From assembly GCF_021271205.1 (NCBI RefSeq), contig NZ_JAIWKS010000006.1:372001-436000 (forward strand): a stretch of DNA of 64,000 bases, written 5' to 3'. Both the position numbers and the translations under genes were made by a program. Positions within the stretch are counted from its first letter, which is position 1, and every line of letters begins with the position of its first letter. The DNA is from Pseudomonas uvaldensis (GTDB lineage Bacteria > Pseudomonadota > Gammaproteobacteria > Pseudomonadales > Pseudomonadaceae). The notes beneath the pieces were generated by a model. The model was not told the origin of the DNA and ran no database searches. It was given only the letters and a program-made list of their open reading frames with translations. Positions 8,486 through 20,385 of this stretch are shown here, piece after piece.

Positions 8486-9337
8486 ATGGCTAAAATTATC
8501 GGCATCATTGTCGTGTTCGCGAGCGTGCTCGGCGGATACGTGCTCTCCCATGGCAAGATTGCCGCCCTGATCCAGCCCTTCGAGGTGCTGATCATCGGTG
8601 GTGCGGCCCTTGGCGCATTTTTGCAGGCCAACCCCGGCTACATGACCATGCACGTGCTCAAGAAATCCCTGAGCATGTTCGGTTCGCGCTTCAGTCACAC
8701 TTTCTATCTGGAAGTGCTGGGCCTGATCTACGAGATCCTCAACAAGAGCCGCCGCGAAGGCATGATGGCGATCGAAGGCGACATCGAAGACGCCGCCGCC
8801 AGCCCGATCTTCGCCAAGTATCCCTCCGTGCTCAAGGACGCCCGGATGACGGCGTTCATCTGTGACTACCTGCGCATCATGTCGTCCGGCAACATGGCTC
8901 CCCATGAGCTGGAAGGCCTGTTCGACATGGAACTGTACAGTCTCAAGGAAGACCTGGAGCACCCGTCCCACGCCGTCAACGGTATCGCCGACGGTATGCC
9001 CGGCTTCGGTATCGTCGCTGCGGTATTGGGCATCGTGGTGACCATGGCCTCCCTGGGCGATGGCGACCAGAAGTCCATCGGCCTGCACGTGGGTGCGGCG
9101 CTGGTCGGTACCTTCTTCGGTATCCTGGCTGCCTACGGGTTCTTCGGCCCGTTGGCTCATTCCCTGGCCCACGATGCCAAGGAAGAGCTCAACGTCTATG
9201 AAGCCATCAAGGCGTCCCTGGTGGCCTCGGCCTCGGGCATGCCGCCATCGTTGGCGGTGGAGTTCGGTCGCAAGGTCCTGTATCCGGCGCACCGTCCAAG
9301 CTTCGCCGAGCTGGAACAAGCGGTTCGCGGTCGTTAA
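8486..9337 (+). CDS. motA: Flagellar motor stator protein MotA
   Basis: MotA forms, with MotB, the ion-conducting stator that drives the flagellum. The 283-residue protein starts MAKIIGIIVVFASVLGGY; two N-terminal membrane helices, a cytoplasmic loop of more than 100 residues (EGMMAIEGDIEDAAASPIF) and two further helices with the conserved proline in GMPGFGIVAAVLG are visible. The family N-terminus fixes the start at 8486, although no ribosome binding site lies in the ten bases before it. motB starts three bases after the stop. P. fluorescens group genomes also carry a second stator set, motCD, not in this window. Confidence 0.96.
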   Translation: MAKIIGIIVVFASVLGGYVLSHGKIAALIQPFEVLIIGGAALGAFLQANPGYMTMHVLKKSLSMFGSRFSHTFYLEVLGLIYEILNKSRREGMMAIEGDIEDAAASPIFAKYPSVLKDARMTAFICDYLRIMSSGNMAPHELEGLFDMELYSLKEDLEHPSHAVNGIADGMPGFGIVAAVLGIVVTMASLGDGDQKSIGLHVGAALVGTFFGILAAYGFFGPLAHSLAHDAKEELNVYEAIKASLVASASGMPPSLAVEFGRKVLYPAHRPSFAELEQAVRGR

Positions 9338-9340
9338 GTT

Positions 9341-10384
9341 ATGGAAAATAACCAGCCGATCATCGTAAAACGCGTCAAGCGCATCGCCGGGGGGCATCAC
9401 GGCGGCGCCTGGAAAATCGCGTTCGCCGACTTCGCGACGGCGATGATGGCGTTCTTCCTGGTGCTGTGGCTGCTGTCCACCGCGACTCCGGAACAGAAGA
9501 TCGCCATCGCCGGCTACTTCAAGGACCCGGTCGGTTTTTCCGAAAGCGGCACGCCGTACATCATTGACCTGGGCGGTTCTCCGGTCCTGGCGCCGGAAAA
9601 CACCCTCAACCCCGAAGTCAAATCCCAGCCTCAGCCCGACAAGGCAACGGTCGATGCCAATGAGGCCGAAGGCATGGCCGAGCAGGTCGAGCGCGAGCGT
9701 CTGGAGCTGCTTCTCCAGGAATTGCAGAACAAGGTCGAGGAGAACCCCCAGCTACAGAAGTTCAAGGACCAGATCCTGTTCGAGATCACGCCGAACGGCT
9801 TGCGCATCCAGATCATGGACGCCGAGAACCGGCCGATGTTCGACTCCGGCAGCGCGCGCCTGAAGCCTTATTTCGAGGACATCCTGCTGGCCATGGCCGA
9901 CACTATCAAGGCGGTGCCGAACAAGATCAGCATCAGCGGCCATACCGATGCCACGCCTTATATCGGCAAGGGCGACTTCGGTAACTGGGAGTTGTCTGCC
10001 AACCGCGCCAACGCGGCCCGTCGTGCGCTGGTGGCTGGCAGTTATCCGGACGAGCAGGTGGCGCGGGTGGTCGGTTATGCCTCGTCGGCGTTGTTCGACC
10101 GCAAGGACCCCTTCAACCCGGTGAACCGGCGTATCGACATCGTGGTGCTGACCAAGAAGGCCCAGCAGGCCATCGAAGGCTCCCAGACCGATGAACCGTC
10201 GTCAGATCCTGCCCAGGGGCAGGGCGCCCCAGGCGAGGCGCCACCGGCCGCGACGCCGGGTGCGGCGGTTGATCCGAACGCCTTGCCGGCAGATCAGCAG
10301 CCGGTACCGGCCCATGAACTGCGCGAGCGTCTGAACCTGTTCGAGGATGCCGCGCCGAAGCCGGCCGCAGCGCCCGCGCAGTGA
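9341..10384 (+). CDS. motB: Flagellar motor stator protein MotB
   Basis: The partner of MotA, anchoring the stator to peptidoglycan. The 347-residue protein has one N-terminal helix containing the proton-carrying Asp30 (AFADFATAMMAFF), a plug/linker segment, and an OmpA-like peptidoglycan-binding domain (ISGHTDATPY ... LSANRANAARRALV ... NRRIDIVV). The last 70 residues are a Pro/Ala-rich, low-complexity tail. It starts three bases after motA and is followed by a strong terminator. Confidence 0.96.
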   Translation: MENNQPIIVKRVKRIAGGHHGGAWKIAFADFATAMMAFFLVLWLLSTATPEQKIAIAGYFKDPVGFSESGTPYIIDLGGSPVLAPENTLNPEVKSQPQPDKATVDANEAEGMAEQVERERLELLLQELQNKVEENPQLQKFKDQILFEITPNGLRIQIMDAENRPMFDSGSARLKPYFEDILLAMADTIKAVPNKISISGHTDATPYIGKGDFGNWELSANRANAARRALVAGSYPDEQVARVVGYASSALFDRKDPFNPVNRRIDIVVLTKKAQQAIEGSQTDEPSSDPAQGQGAPGEAPPAATPGAAVDPNALPADQQPVPAHELRERLNLFEDAAPKPAAAPAQ

Positions 10385-10392
10385 GCCCAAAT

Positions 10393-10423
10393 AAAAAAGC
10401 CGCGATTATTCGCGGCTTTTTTA
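10393..10423. terminator. Bidirectional terminator between motB and rsgA
   Basis: The stem AGCCGCGA/TCGCGGCT with a four-base loop is flanked by A6 and T6 runs, so it can end both convergent transcripts. Confidence 0.85.
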
Positions 10424-10456
10424 TGGGTGCCCGCCACAGAAAGGCATCCTGCCGGG

Positions 10457-11488
10457 TCAGTAGCTGCTTTCCGGCAAACTGGCAATGATCGAGCGATAGC
10501 TGTTCATCCGCTGCTGCTGCACCCGACCTTCTTCCAATGCCTTGAGCAGGGCGCAACCCGGCTCGCGGTCGTGTTTGCAGTCGCGGAATCGGCAAGTGCC
10601 GATCAGGTCATTGAACTCGATGAACCCGGCCTCTACGTCAGCCCGGCTGACATGACCCAGGCCGAATTCGCGAATGCCCGGCGAGTCGATCAGCTCACCA
10701 CCGCCTGGGAAGTGGAACAGGCGCGCGGTGGTGGTGGTGTGGGTGCCCTGGCCGGACAGTTCGGACAACGGCCCGACACGGGTTTCAACGTCTGGCAGCA
10801 GGCTGTTGACCAATGAAGACTTGCCGACACCCGACTGGCCGACGAACACGCTGATGCGCCCGTCCAGTTGCCGTTGCAATTGTTCCATGCCGTTGCCGTG
10901 GTGGGCCGAGACCTCCAGTACCGGGTAGCCCAATTGGCGATAGACCGCCAGCAAGGCGTTCAATGCCGGGGCGTTGTGCTCATCGATCAGGTCGAATTTA
11001 TTGAGCAGCAACAGCGGGCGGATGCCAGCGTGTTCGGCCGCTACCAGGTAACGGTCGATCAGGTTGGCATGGGGTTCGGGCATTGGGGCGAACACGATCA
11101 CAATCATGTCGACGTTGGCTGCCACCGGCTTGAGCTGGCCGCGGCTGTCGGGACGGCACAGTTCGGTATGGCGCGGCAATTGGGCCACGATCACACCGAT
11201 ACCCTGGTTGCCGGCCCGCCAGACCACCTGATCGCCCGTCACCAGGGCCGGCAGGTTGGCTCGCAGGTGGCAGCGGAACACTTGTCCGGCCAGTTCGCCT
11301 TCCTGGGCCTCGACCTCGACTTGTACACCGAAGTGGGCGATCACCAGCCCGGTCTGTTCCGGGCCCAGATCGCCGCCTTCCAGCGCCTGCACCGCGCTGG
11401 ATTCACGTTTGGCGGCGCGGGCTGCGCGCTCGCCCTGGATCTTTTCGATGCGCCAGTTCTGGCGGCGATTGAGTTGGCGTTTGGCCAT
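10457..11488 (-). CDS. rsgA: Small ribosomal subunit biogenesis GTPase RsgA
   Basis: RsgA checks and matures the 30S subunit. The 343-residue protein has an N-terminal OB fold and a circularly permuted GTPase domain: NKFD (G4) at 163-166 precedes the P-loop GQSGVGKS at 217-224 and DSPG (G3) at 268-271. A C-terminal zinc-binding motif uses Cys299, Cys304, His306 and Cys312. The basic N-terminal tail is normal for the family. It is divergent from orn, with which it is paired in many Pseudomonas genomes. Confidence 0.96.
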   Translation of the reverse strand: MAKRQLNRRQNWRIEKIQGERAARAAKRESSAVQALEGGDLGPEQTGLVIAHFGVQVEVEAQEGELAGQVFRCHLRANLPALVTGDQVVWRAGNQGIGVIVAQLPRHTELCRPDSRGQLKPVAANVDMIVIVFAPMPEPHANLIDRYLVAAEHAGIRPLLLLNKFDLIDEHNAPALNALLAVYRQLGYPVLEVSAHHGNGMEQLQRQLDGRISVFVGQSGVGKSSLVNSLLPDVETRVGPLSELSGQGTHTTTTARLFHFPGGGELIDSPGIREFGLGHVSRADVEAGFIEFNDLIGTCRFRDCKHDREPGCALLKALEEGRVQQQRMNSYRSIIASLPESSY

Positions 11489-11595
11489 GGGTGTTCCGTA
11501 TCGAAGAATGCAGCTATTGGATAAAACGGCGGCGAGTTTAGCACGCCCAATGGCCTGCCTAGGCTAAACTGCGCAGCTACGCCGAGGAGCCCCCC

Positions 11596-12138
11596 ATGCA
11601 AAATCCGCAAAACCTGATCTGGATCGACCTGGAAATGACGGGTCTGAATCCTGATACCGACGTCATCATCGAAATGGCCACTATCGTCACCGACAGTGAT
11701 CTCAACACCCTGGCCGAAGGTCCGGTGATCGCGATCCACCACAGCGATGAAGTCCTGGCCCGCATGGATGAATGGAACACTCGCCAGCACGGTGGTTCGG
11801 GCCTGACCCAACGGGTGCGCGACAGCAAGATCAGCATGGCCGAGGCTGAAGCCCAGACCATCGCCTTCCTTGAGCAGTGGGTGCCCAGAGGCAAGTCGCC
11901 GATCTGCGGCAACAGCATCTGCCAGGACCGTCGCTTCCTCTATACCCATATGAAGTCCCTGGAAAGCTACTTCCATTACCGCAATCTGGACGTTTCCACC
12001 CTCAAGGAACTGGCCGCCCGCTGGGCGCCACAGGTGCGCGACAGCTTCCAGAAAGGCGGCAGTCACCTGGCACTGGACGACATCCGTGAGTCCATCGCCG
12101 AGTTGCAGCATTACCGCAAGCATTTCATCAAGTTCTAA
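11596..12138 (+). CDS. orn: Oligoribonuclease
   Basis: Orn degrades 2-5 nt RNAs and, in Pseudomonas, pGpG from c-di-GMP turnover. The 180-residue protein is a complete DEDDh exonuclease: IDLEMTG supplies Asp11 and Glu13, CQDRRFL the third acid, and the C-terminal HLALDDI the histidine and last aspartate. The ATG follows a GAGGAG ribosome binding site. Confidence 0.97.
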   Translation: MQNPQNLIWIDLEMTGLNPDTDVIIEMATIVTDSDLNTLAEGPVIAIHHSDEVLARMDEWNTRQHGGSGLTQRVRDSKISMAEAEAQTIAFLEQWVPRGKSPICGNSICQDRRFLYTHMKSLESYFHYRNLDVSTLKELAARWAPQVRDSFQKGGSHLALDDIRESIAELQHYRKHFIKF

Positions 12139-12289
12139 ACAGCACCCCAGTGACTGGCGAGATTGCTTTTGTGGCGAGGGAGCTGTCTGGATCAAGGACA
12201 GGGGGTTCAGGTAGAGGCCGTTGCCTTGCCCTCTTTTGGTGCTGGCGCTAAATGGCTAGACTGCGCGCCTTCCTGCCAGGACCGCCGCC

Positions 12290-12901
12290 ATGTTGCTGAT
12301 GCTTTATCTGATCGCCATCACCGCCGAAGCCATGACCGGCGCCCTGTCCGCCGGGCGGCGTGGCATGGACTGGTTTGGCGTGGTGTTGATCGCTTGTATC
12401 ACGGCCCTGGGTGGCGGCTCGGTGCGCGACGTTTTGCTGGGCCATTACCCGCTCACCTGGGTCAAGCATCCGGAATACCTGGTGCTGACCACCGCGGCGG
12501 CGATGCTGACGGTGTTCCTGGCGCGCTGGATGCGTCATCTGCGCTCGATGTTCCTGGTGCTCGACGCCGCGGGCCTGGTGGCGTTCACACTGATCGGTTG
12601 CATGACCGCCCTGGAAATGGGCCATGGCATGCTGGTGGCGTCTGTCAGCGGTGTGATCACTGGTGTATTCGGTGGCATCCTGCGGGACATTTTCTGTAAC
12701 GATATTCCACTGATCTTTCGTCGCGAACTGTATGCCAGCGTTTCGTTTGCCGCGGCATGGTGCTACTTGCTGTGCGTGTACCTGCAATTGCCGAGCGAGC
12801 AGGCAATTCTCATCACGCTGTTCGGCGGGTTCCTGCTGCGGCTCCTGGCGATCCGCTTCCACTGGGAAATGCCGAAGTTCGTCTACAACGACGAGGTTTG
12901 A
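12290..12901 (+). CDS. TRIC-family (YicG/UPF0126) membrane protein
   Basis: A 203-residue protein with about seven hydrophobic helices and two copies of a Gly-rich turn ending in Arg-Asp (GGGSVRD near residue 45, GGILRD near residue 127), the hallmark of the duplicated UPF0126/TRIC fold. Relatives of this family form trimeric cation channels; the substrate is not known here. Its 3' end overlaps the 3' end of the convergent queG by 19 bases. An in-frame ATG three codons later is an alternative start. Confidence 0.8.
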   Translation: MLLMLYLIAITAEAMTGALSAGRRGMDWFGVVLIACITALGGGSVRDVLLGHYPLTWVKHPEYLVLTTAAAMLTVFLARWMRHLRSMFLVLDAAGLVAFTLIGCMTALEMGHGMLVASVSGVITGVFGGILRDIFCNDIPLIFRRELYASVSFAAAWCYLLCVYLQLPSEQAILITLFGGFLLRLLAIRFHWEMPKFVYNDEV

Positions 12902-13962
12902 TGCCCGTTGTGTTGACGCAGCGCCCATTCCACATGTTCACGTACCAGTGGCGAAGGATGATCGCGCCGCGCTTGCAGCGCCTGCAGTACCGGAATCGTT
13001 GAGGGTGCATTGCCCAGGCCCACCGCCAGATTGCGCAGCCAGCGCTCATAGCCTGCCCGGCGCAGCGGCGAGCCTTCGGTGCTCTTGAGGAAGGTGTCCT
13101 CGTCCCACAGGAACAGTTCGGCCAGCCCGGCGTTGTCCAGGTTGTGACGGGGCTTGAAGTCGCTCTCCCCGGACGGTCGGGCAAAGCGATTCCATGGACA
13201 AACGATCTGGCAGTCATCACAGCCAAACACCCGGTTGCCGATCAACGGACGCAGTTCTTCCGGGATAGCGTTCTTCAACTCGATCGTCAGGTAGGAAATG
13301 CAGCGGCGGGCATCCAGCTGGTAGGGGCCGACAAAGGCGTTCGTGGGGCAGATATCCAGACAGGCGGTGCATTTCCCGCAGTGTTCGGTGGCGTGCGGTG
13401 GATCGACCGGCAACGGCAGGTCGACGAACAACTCGCTCAGGAAGAAATAACTGCCAGCCTTGCGGTTCAGCACGAGGGTGTTCTTGCCGATCCAGCCGAG
13501 GCCGGCCTGTTCGGCGATGGCTTTTTCCAATACAGGGGCGCTGTCGACAAAGGCGCGGTAACCGAAAGGGCCGATGACCGCCTGGATTTTTTCTGCCAAT
13601 TGTTGCACGCGTTTACGGATCAATTTGTGGTAATCGCGGCCCAACGCATAACGCGAGACGTAGGCTTTTTCCGGTTGGCCGAGCATATGCGCCATTTGCG
13701 TATCGCCCGGCAGGTAGTCCATGCGCAGGGATACTACGCGCAACGTGCCCGGCACCAGCTCCTCGGGGTGCGAGCGTTTGCTGCCATGGGCGCCCATATA
13801 GTCCATTTCGCCGTGGTAGCCGGCCTCGAGCCAGCGTTGCAAATGTTGCTCGTGCTCGGCGAGGTCCAGGCCGCTGATGCCGACCTGCTGGAAGCCCAGC
13901 TCGCGGCCCCAGTCCTTGATGGATTGGGCGAGGACGGAGAGATCTGTGGAAGTGGCAGGCAT
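12883..13962 (-). CDS. queG: Epoxyqueuosine reductase
   Basis: QueG reduces epoxyqueuosine to queuosine in tRNA, using cobalamin and two [4Fe-4S] clusters. The 359-residue protein contains the ferredoxin-like cluster motifs CGKCTACLDICP and CDDCQIVCPWNR, and ends with a HEAT-repeat-like tail. The open frame continues far upstream, but ATG at 13962 gives the family N-terminus and leaves a 63-base divergent gap to nnrD. Confidence 0.94.
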   Translation of the reverse strand: MPATSTDLSVLAQSIKDWGRELGFQQVGISGLDLAEHEQHLQRWLEAGYHGEMDYMGAHGSKRSHPEELVPGTLRVVSLRMDYLPGDTQMAHMLGQPEKAYVSRYALGRDYHKLIRKRVQQLAEKIQAVIGPFGYRAFVDSAPVLEKAIAEQAGLGWIGKNTLVLNRKAGSYFFLSELFVDLPLPVDPPHATEHCGKCTACLDICPTNAFVGPYQLDARRCISYLTIELKNAIPEELRPLIGNRVFGCDDCQIVCPWNRFARPSGESDFKPRHNLDNAGLAELFLWDEDTFLKSTEGSPLRRAGYERWLRNLAVGLGNAPSTIPVLQALQARRDHPSPLVREHVEWALRQHNGHQTSSL

Positions 13963-13991
13963 GTGGCGAGAGAAACCGGAGCTGAGATGCG

Positions 13992-13997
13992 TATAAT
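13992..13997 (+). promoter_or_regulatory. Consensus -10 box (TATAAT) for the nnrD operon
   Basis: A perfect TATAAT lies 29 bases before the chosen nnrD start, in the gap divergent from queG. No convincing -35 is visible. It makes the in-frame ATG at 13987 unlikely as the true start. Confidence 0.5.
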
Positions 13998-14025
13998 TCT
14001 GCCAGACATCGGAGCCCGAAGACGC

Positions 14026-15525
14026 ATGCCGCACATTAAAGATGATTTTCCCGACGCGCTGTACAGTGCCGCGCAGATCCGGGCCCTCGACGCACAGTTG
14101 ATCGCGGCAGGTACCACCGGCTTCGAATTGATGCAGCGCGCCGCCCGTGCCACTTGGCGGGCGATCGTCCGGCGCTGGCCAAAGGCCGCTGAGCTGACCG
14201 TGATGACAGGCCATGGCAATAACGCCGGCGATGGATTTCTGGTGGCGACCCTGGCCCGCCGTGCCGGCTGGTCGGTGCGAGTGCTGACGGTAGGCGAGCC
14301 CCGTCGCCTGCAGGGCGACGCTGCCATTGCCCATGCCGAGGCCGTGGCGGTGGGCGTGCCGCTTGAGGCATGGACCGACGAATCCGAGTTGCGTGGCGTG
14401 CTGCTGGACGCCTTGCTCGGCACGGGCTTGAGTGGCGATGTGCGTGAGCCCTATGTGCGAGCAATCGACACGATCAACGTCAGTGGGCTGCCGGTCACCG
14501 CGGTCGATATCCCTTCCGGTCTGTGCAGCGACACCGGACGTGTGCTGGGTACGGCGGTCACGGCTGACCTGACGGTAACGTTCATTGGCCTGAAGCAGGG
14601 CCTGTTTACCGGCGATGCGGCGGACCGAGTCGGTGAGCTGGTCTTCGACGACCTGCACGCCGATCCGGATCTCGTTGAGTCGGCACCGTTCAGTGCACGA
14701 TTGCTCTCACAAAAAAATCTCCCCCGTCTGACGCCTCGCGCACCCACTTCCCATAAAGGCTCGTTCGGTCACGTCCTGTTGATCGGCGGCGATCGAGGAT
14801 TTGGCGGAGCGATCCTGATGAGCGCCGAAAGCGCCCTGCGTTGTGGCGCAGGGATGGTTTCCATGGCAACCCGCAGCGAGCATGTCTCGGCGGCGCTGAC
14901 GCGTTTGCCGGAGGTCATGGCGCAGGGTACTCATTCGGCGAATCAGTTGATGGGCCTGTTGGAGCAGGCTGACGTGCTGGTGGTCGGACCTGGATTGGGA
15001 CAAGCCGCCTGGGGGCGCAGTCTGTTGTCGGCGGTGGCCAATGCACCATTGCCACAAGTGTGGGACGCCGACGCGCTGAACCTGCTGAGCACCGGTGCTG
15101 TCCGCTTGCCCGAGCACTGCGTGATCACTCCGCATCCGGGGGAGGCGGCACGGCTGCTGGCGATTTCCACGGCCCAGGTGCAGGCCGACCGGCCGGCAGC
15201 GGCCCTGGCGTTGAGCAAGAAATACACCGCCACGGTGATCCTCAAGGGCGCCGGCAGCCTGATTGCCAGCCCGGACGGTCGCCTGGCCGTTTGCAGTCAG
15301 GGCCATCCGGCCATGGCCACCGCCGGCCTGGGGGACGTGCTGGCTGGCGTGGTCGGCGCCTTGCTGGCCCAAGGCATGGAAGGCTTCGAGGCCGCGTGCC
15401 TGGCGGTCTGGCTGCATGCCAATGCCGGTGCGCAAGCCGGCCGGTCGGGCCGAGGCCTGGCGGCGACCGATCTGATCCCGGCCATTCGTCAGTTGTTGGA
15501 GGAGCAATCACCTTGCCTGAAGTAA
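14026..15525 (+). CDS. nnrD: Bifunctional NAD(P)HX epimerase / dehydratase
   Basis: Repairs hydrated NAD(P)H. The 499-residue fusion has an N-terminal YjeF-type epimerase domain (residues about 1-220; GHGNNAGDGF nucleotide loop) and a C-terminal ADP/ATP-dependent dehydratase domain of the ribokinase fold (SHKGSFGHVLLIGGDRGFGG ... WDADALNLL ... TAGLGDVLAG). The ATG at 14026 sits 29 bases after a TATAAT box. It is the first gene of a plus-strand run with tsaE, amiB, mutL and miaA. Confidence 0.93.
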   Translation: MPHIKDDFPDALYSAAQIRALDAQLIAAGTTGFELMQRAARATWRAIVRRWPKAAELTVMTGHGNNAGDGFLVATLARRAGWSVRVLTVGEPRRLQGDAAIAHAEAVAVGVPLEAWTDESELRGVLLDALLGTGLSGDVREPYVRAIDTINVSGLPVTAVDIPSGLCSDTGRVLGTAVTADLTVTFIGLKQGLFTGDAADRVGELVFDDLHADPDLVESAPFSARLLSQKNLPRLTPRAPTSHKGSFGHVLLIGGDRGFGGAILMSAESALRCGAGMVSMATRSEHVSAALTRLPEVMAQGTHSANQLMGLLEQADVLVVGPGLGQAAWGRSLLSAVANAPLPQVWDADALNLLSTGAVRLPEHCVITPHPGEAARLLAISTAQVQADRPAAALALSKKYTATVILKGAGSLIASPDGRLAVCSQGHPAMATAGLGDVLAGVVGALLAQGMEGFEAACLAVWLHANAGAQAGRSGRGLAATDLIPAIRQLLEEQSPCLK

Positions 15526-15983
15526 CCCTGTATGTGGCTGACGAGCAAGCCATGGCGCAATTCGGTGCCCGCATTGCGCGTACTACGGCAGGCCACGGCC
15601 TGATTTTTCTCGAAGGCGACCTTGGCGCGGGCAAGACCACTCTGTCACGGGGCATCATTCGCGGCCTCGGGCATGTTGGCGCGGTAAAAAGTCCTACGTT
15701 CACACTGGTAGAGCCCTACGAAATCGGTGATATCCGCGCCTTCCATTTCGATTTGTATCGGTTGGTGGACCCTGAGGAGCTTGAGTTTCTCGGCATCCGT
15801 GATTATTTCGAAGACGATGCCTTGTGCCTGATCGAATGGCCCTGCAAGGGTGCAGGCTTTTTGCCAAAGCCTGACCTGACCATTACCATTGGCGCGCAGA
15901 ATGGCGGGCGTTCGGTGAAACTGACCCCGCAAGGCTCGCGTGGCGAGTCGTGGTGTGCCGAGTTGGCACTGGAAACTAATTGA
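15513..15983 (+). CDS. tsaE: tRNA threonylcarbamoyladenosine biosynthesis ATPase TsaE
   Basis: TsaE is the ATPase of the TsaBDE complex making t6A37 in tRNA. The 156-residue protein has a P-loop GDLGAGKTT and the conserved KSPTF and EWP segments. I chose the TTG at 15513, which overlaps nnrD by 13 bases, because a textbook GGAGGAG lies eight bases before it and no ATG is available before the P-loop region. It is embedded in the nnrD-miaA run. Confidence 0.92.
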   Translation: MPEVTLYVADEQAMAQFGARIARTTAGHGLIFLEGDLGAGKTTLSRGIIRGLGHVGAVKSPTFTLVEPYEIGDIRAFHFDLYRLVDPEELEFLGIRDYFEDDALCLIEWPCKGAGFLPKPDLTITIGAQNGGRSVKLTPQGSRGESWCAELALETN

Positions 15984-17409
15984 TGATGGGGTTTGGTATG
16001 CGCTTTCGCGCGGTGGTTGCTGTCGTAGGACTGTTGCTTACGGCACTGGCCGTCGATGCTGTGGCTGAGACGAAGGTCAACAGCGTTCGCCTCTGGCGAG
16101 CGCCGGACAATACTCGGCTGGTGTTCGACCTGACGGGCCCGGTACAGCACAGCGTATTCACCCTGACCGCCCCGGATCGCCTGGTGATCGACATCAATGG
16201 CGCGTCCCTGGGCGCGCCGCTGAACGTGGCCACCGCCAACACACCGATTACCGCGATGCGTTCGGCGCAGCGCACGCCGACCGACCTGCGGGTGGTCATC
16301 GACCTGAAAAAAGCCGTGACCCCGAAAAGCTTTACCCTGGCCCCCAATGCCCAGTACGGCAACCGACTGGTGGTGGATCTGTTCGACAACCCGGCCGATG
16401 CCGCACCGCCGCCACCGCCCCCCTCCAATGTCGCCACGGTTCCAGCGGTACCGGTGACGCCTGCCGAACCGGCTATCAAGCTGCCACCGGCCCCGGCCGG
16501 AAAGCGTGACATCATTGTGGTAATCGACGCCGGCCACGGTGGCGAAGACCCGGGAGCCTCGGGCTCGCGTGGGCAGCGGGAAAAAGATGTGGTGCTGTCC
16601 ATCGCTCGCGAACTGCAACGCCAGGTCAACGGCATGAAAGGCTTCCGCGCCGAATTGACCCGTACCGGCGACTACTTCATTCCATTGCGCGGCCGTACCG
16701 AGATCGCCCGCAAGAAGGGGGCCGACCTGTTCGTCTCCATTCATGCCGACGCTGCCCCTTCGGCGGCGGCGTTCGGGGCCTCGGTGTTCGCGCTGTCCGA
16801 CCGTGGCGCCACCTCCGAGACTGCCCGCTGGCTGGCCGACAGCGAAAACCGTTCCGACCTGATTGGCGGTGCCGGCAACGTCAGCCTCGACGACAAGGAC
16901 CGGATGCTTGCTGGCGTGTTGCTCGACCTGTCGATGACAGCCTCGCTGACGTCCAGCCTGAACGTCGGCCAGAAGGTCCTGAGCAACATCGGTCGTGTCA
17001 CGCCGTTGCACAAGCAGCGCGTCGAGCAGGCTGGGTTCATGGTGCTCAAATCGCCGGACATCCCGTCGATCCTGGTGGAAACCGGTTTCATCTCCAACGC
17101 CAACGAAGCCTCCAAACTGACGTCTTCCAGTCATCAGCAGGCGCTGGCCCGGTCCATCAGCAGTGGCGTGCGGCAATTCTTCCAGCAGAATCCGCCGCCG
17201 GGCACCTACATCGCCTGGTTGCGTGATTCCGGCAAGATCGCCCAGGGCCCACGGGACCACCGGGTCACCCCTGGCGAAACCCTGGCGATGATCGCCGTTC
17301 GCTACCAGGTGTCGCCCGCGCTCTTGCGCAGCGCCAACAACCTCAAGAGCGACGAGCTCAAGATCGGCCAGACCCTGACCATCCCCGGCAATGAAGTGGC
17401 GGCCCAGCA

Positions 17410-17413
<4 letters not shown>
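15983..17413 (+). CDS. amiB: N-acetylmuramoyl-L-alanine amidase
   Basis: A periplasmic amidase that splits septal peptidoglycan during division. The roughly 476-residue protein has a signal peptide (cleavage near AVDAVAE), an AMIN domain for envelope targeting (residues about 30-130), a Pro-rich linker, an Amidase_3 catalytic domain beginning VVIDAGHGGEDPGA with zinc ligands, and a C-terminal LysM repeat (HRVTPGETLAMIAVRYQV). The ATG at 15983 overlaps the tsaE stop; ATG at 15998 is a good alternative start. mutL begins in its stop codon. Confidence 0.92.
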
Positions 17414-19322
<1,909 letters not shown>

Positions 19323-19323
<1 letters not shown>

Positions 19324-20294
19324 TGAGCCAGTTGCCACCCGCCATATTCCTGATGGGGCCGACCGCCGCCGGCAAGACCGACCTGGCCATCGAACTGACC
19401 AAGGTCTTGCCTTGCGAGTTGATCAGTGTCGATTCGGCGCTGGTCTACCGGGGCATGGACATCGGCACCGCCAAGCCATCGAAAGAACTGCTGGCCGAGT
19501 TCCCCCATCGGTTGATCGACATCCTCGACCCGGCCGAAGCCTACTCGGCCGCCGATTTCCGTCGCGACGCCCTCCAGGCCATGGCCGAGATCACCGCGCG
19601 GGGCAAGATCCCGTTGCTGGTGGGCGGCACGATGCTGTATTACAAAGCGCTGGTCGACGGGCTGGCCGACATGCCAGCGGCGGACCCCGAGGTGCGCGCA
19701 CAGATCGAAGAAGAGGCTGAACGCCTTGGCTGGCAGGCGTTGCATGAGCAATTGGCGGCCATTGACCCGGTGTCGGCAGCCCGTATTCACCCCAACGATC
19801 CGCAGCGGCTCAGCCGGGCCTTGGAAGTTTATCGGGTCAGCGGCCAGAGCATGACCGCCCTGCGCCAGCGACAATCTGCGCAAAGTACTGAAGCAGCCGC
19901 TTCGGGACTGCAACAATTGCCCTATACTGTCGCGAGTCTGGCCATCGCTCCGGCGAACCGGCAAGTGCTGCATCGGCGAATTGAACAAAGATTCACATTA
20001 ATGTTGGAACAGGGATTCATCGACGAGGTCGTAGCCCTGCGTGAGCGAAGTGACCTGCATGCCGGGTTGCCGTCTATACGTGCGGTGGGTTATCGACAAG
20101 TCTGGGATTACCTGGACGGCAAGCTGACGTCAGCCGAGATGCGGGAGCGTGGAATCATTGCCACGCGCCAGCTGGCCAAGCGCCAGTTCACCTGGTTGCG
20201 CAGTTGGACTGACCTGCATTGGCTCGACAGCCTCGATTGCGACAATCTGCCACGCGCCTTGAAATACCTCGGGACCATCTCCATATTGGGCTGA
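19323..20294 (+). CDS. miaA: tRNA dimethylallyltransferase
   Basis: MiaA adds a dimethylallyl group to A37 of tRNAs reading UNN codons. The 323-residue protein has the P-loop GPTAAGKT, the SVDSALVYRGMDIGTAKP substrate segment and the GGTMLYYKAL motif. The start overlaps the last base of the mutL stop (TGATG). hfq follows after 91 bases, as in many gammaproteobacteria. Confidence 0.96.
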
Positions 20295-20385
20295 GTCCTT
20301 GCAATTGCCGTCTATCCTTGGGGGTGTGACGGCCCAAGCCATCTGATTCCGTTTTTTATTATTGATCCTTAAAGGAGTGCGGCAC

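Noticed and set aside
13987..14025. Upstream ATG for nnrD
   Set aside because: It would place the start before the probable TATAAT box and adds a 13-residue extension with no conserved character.
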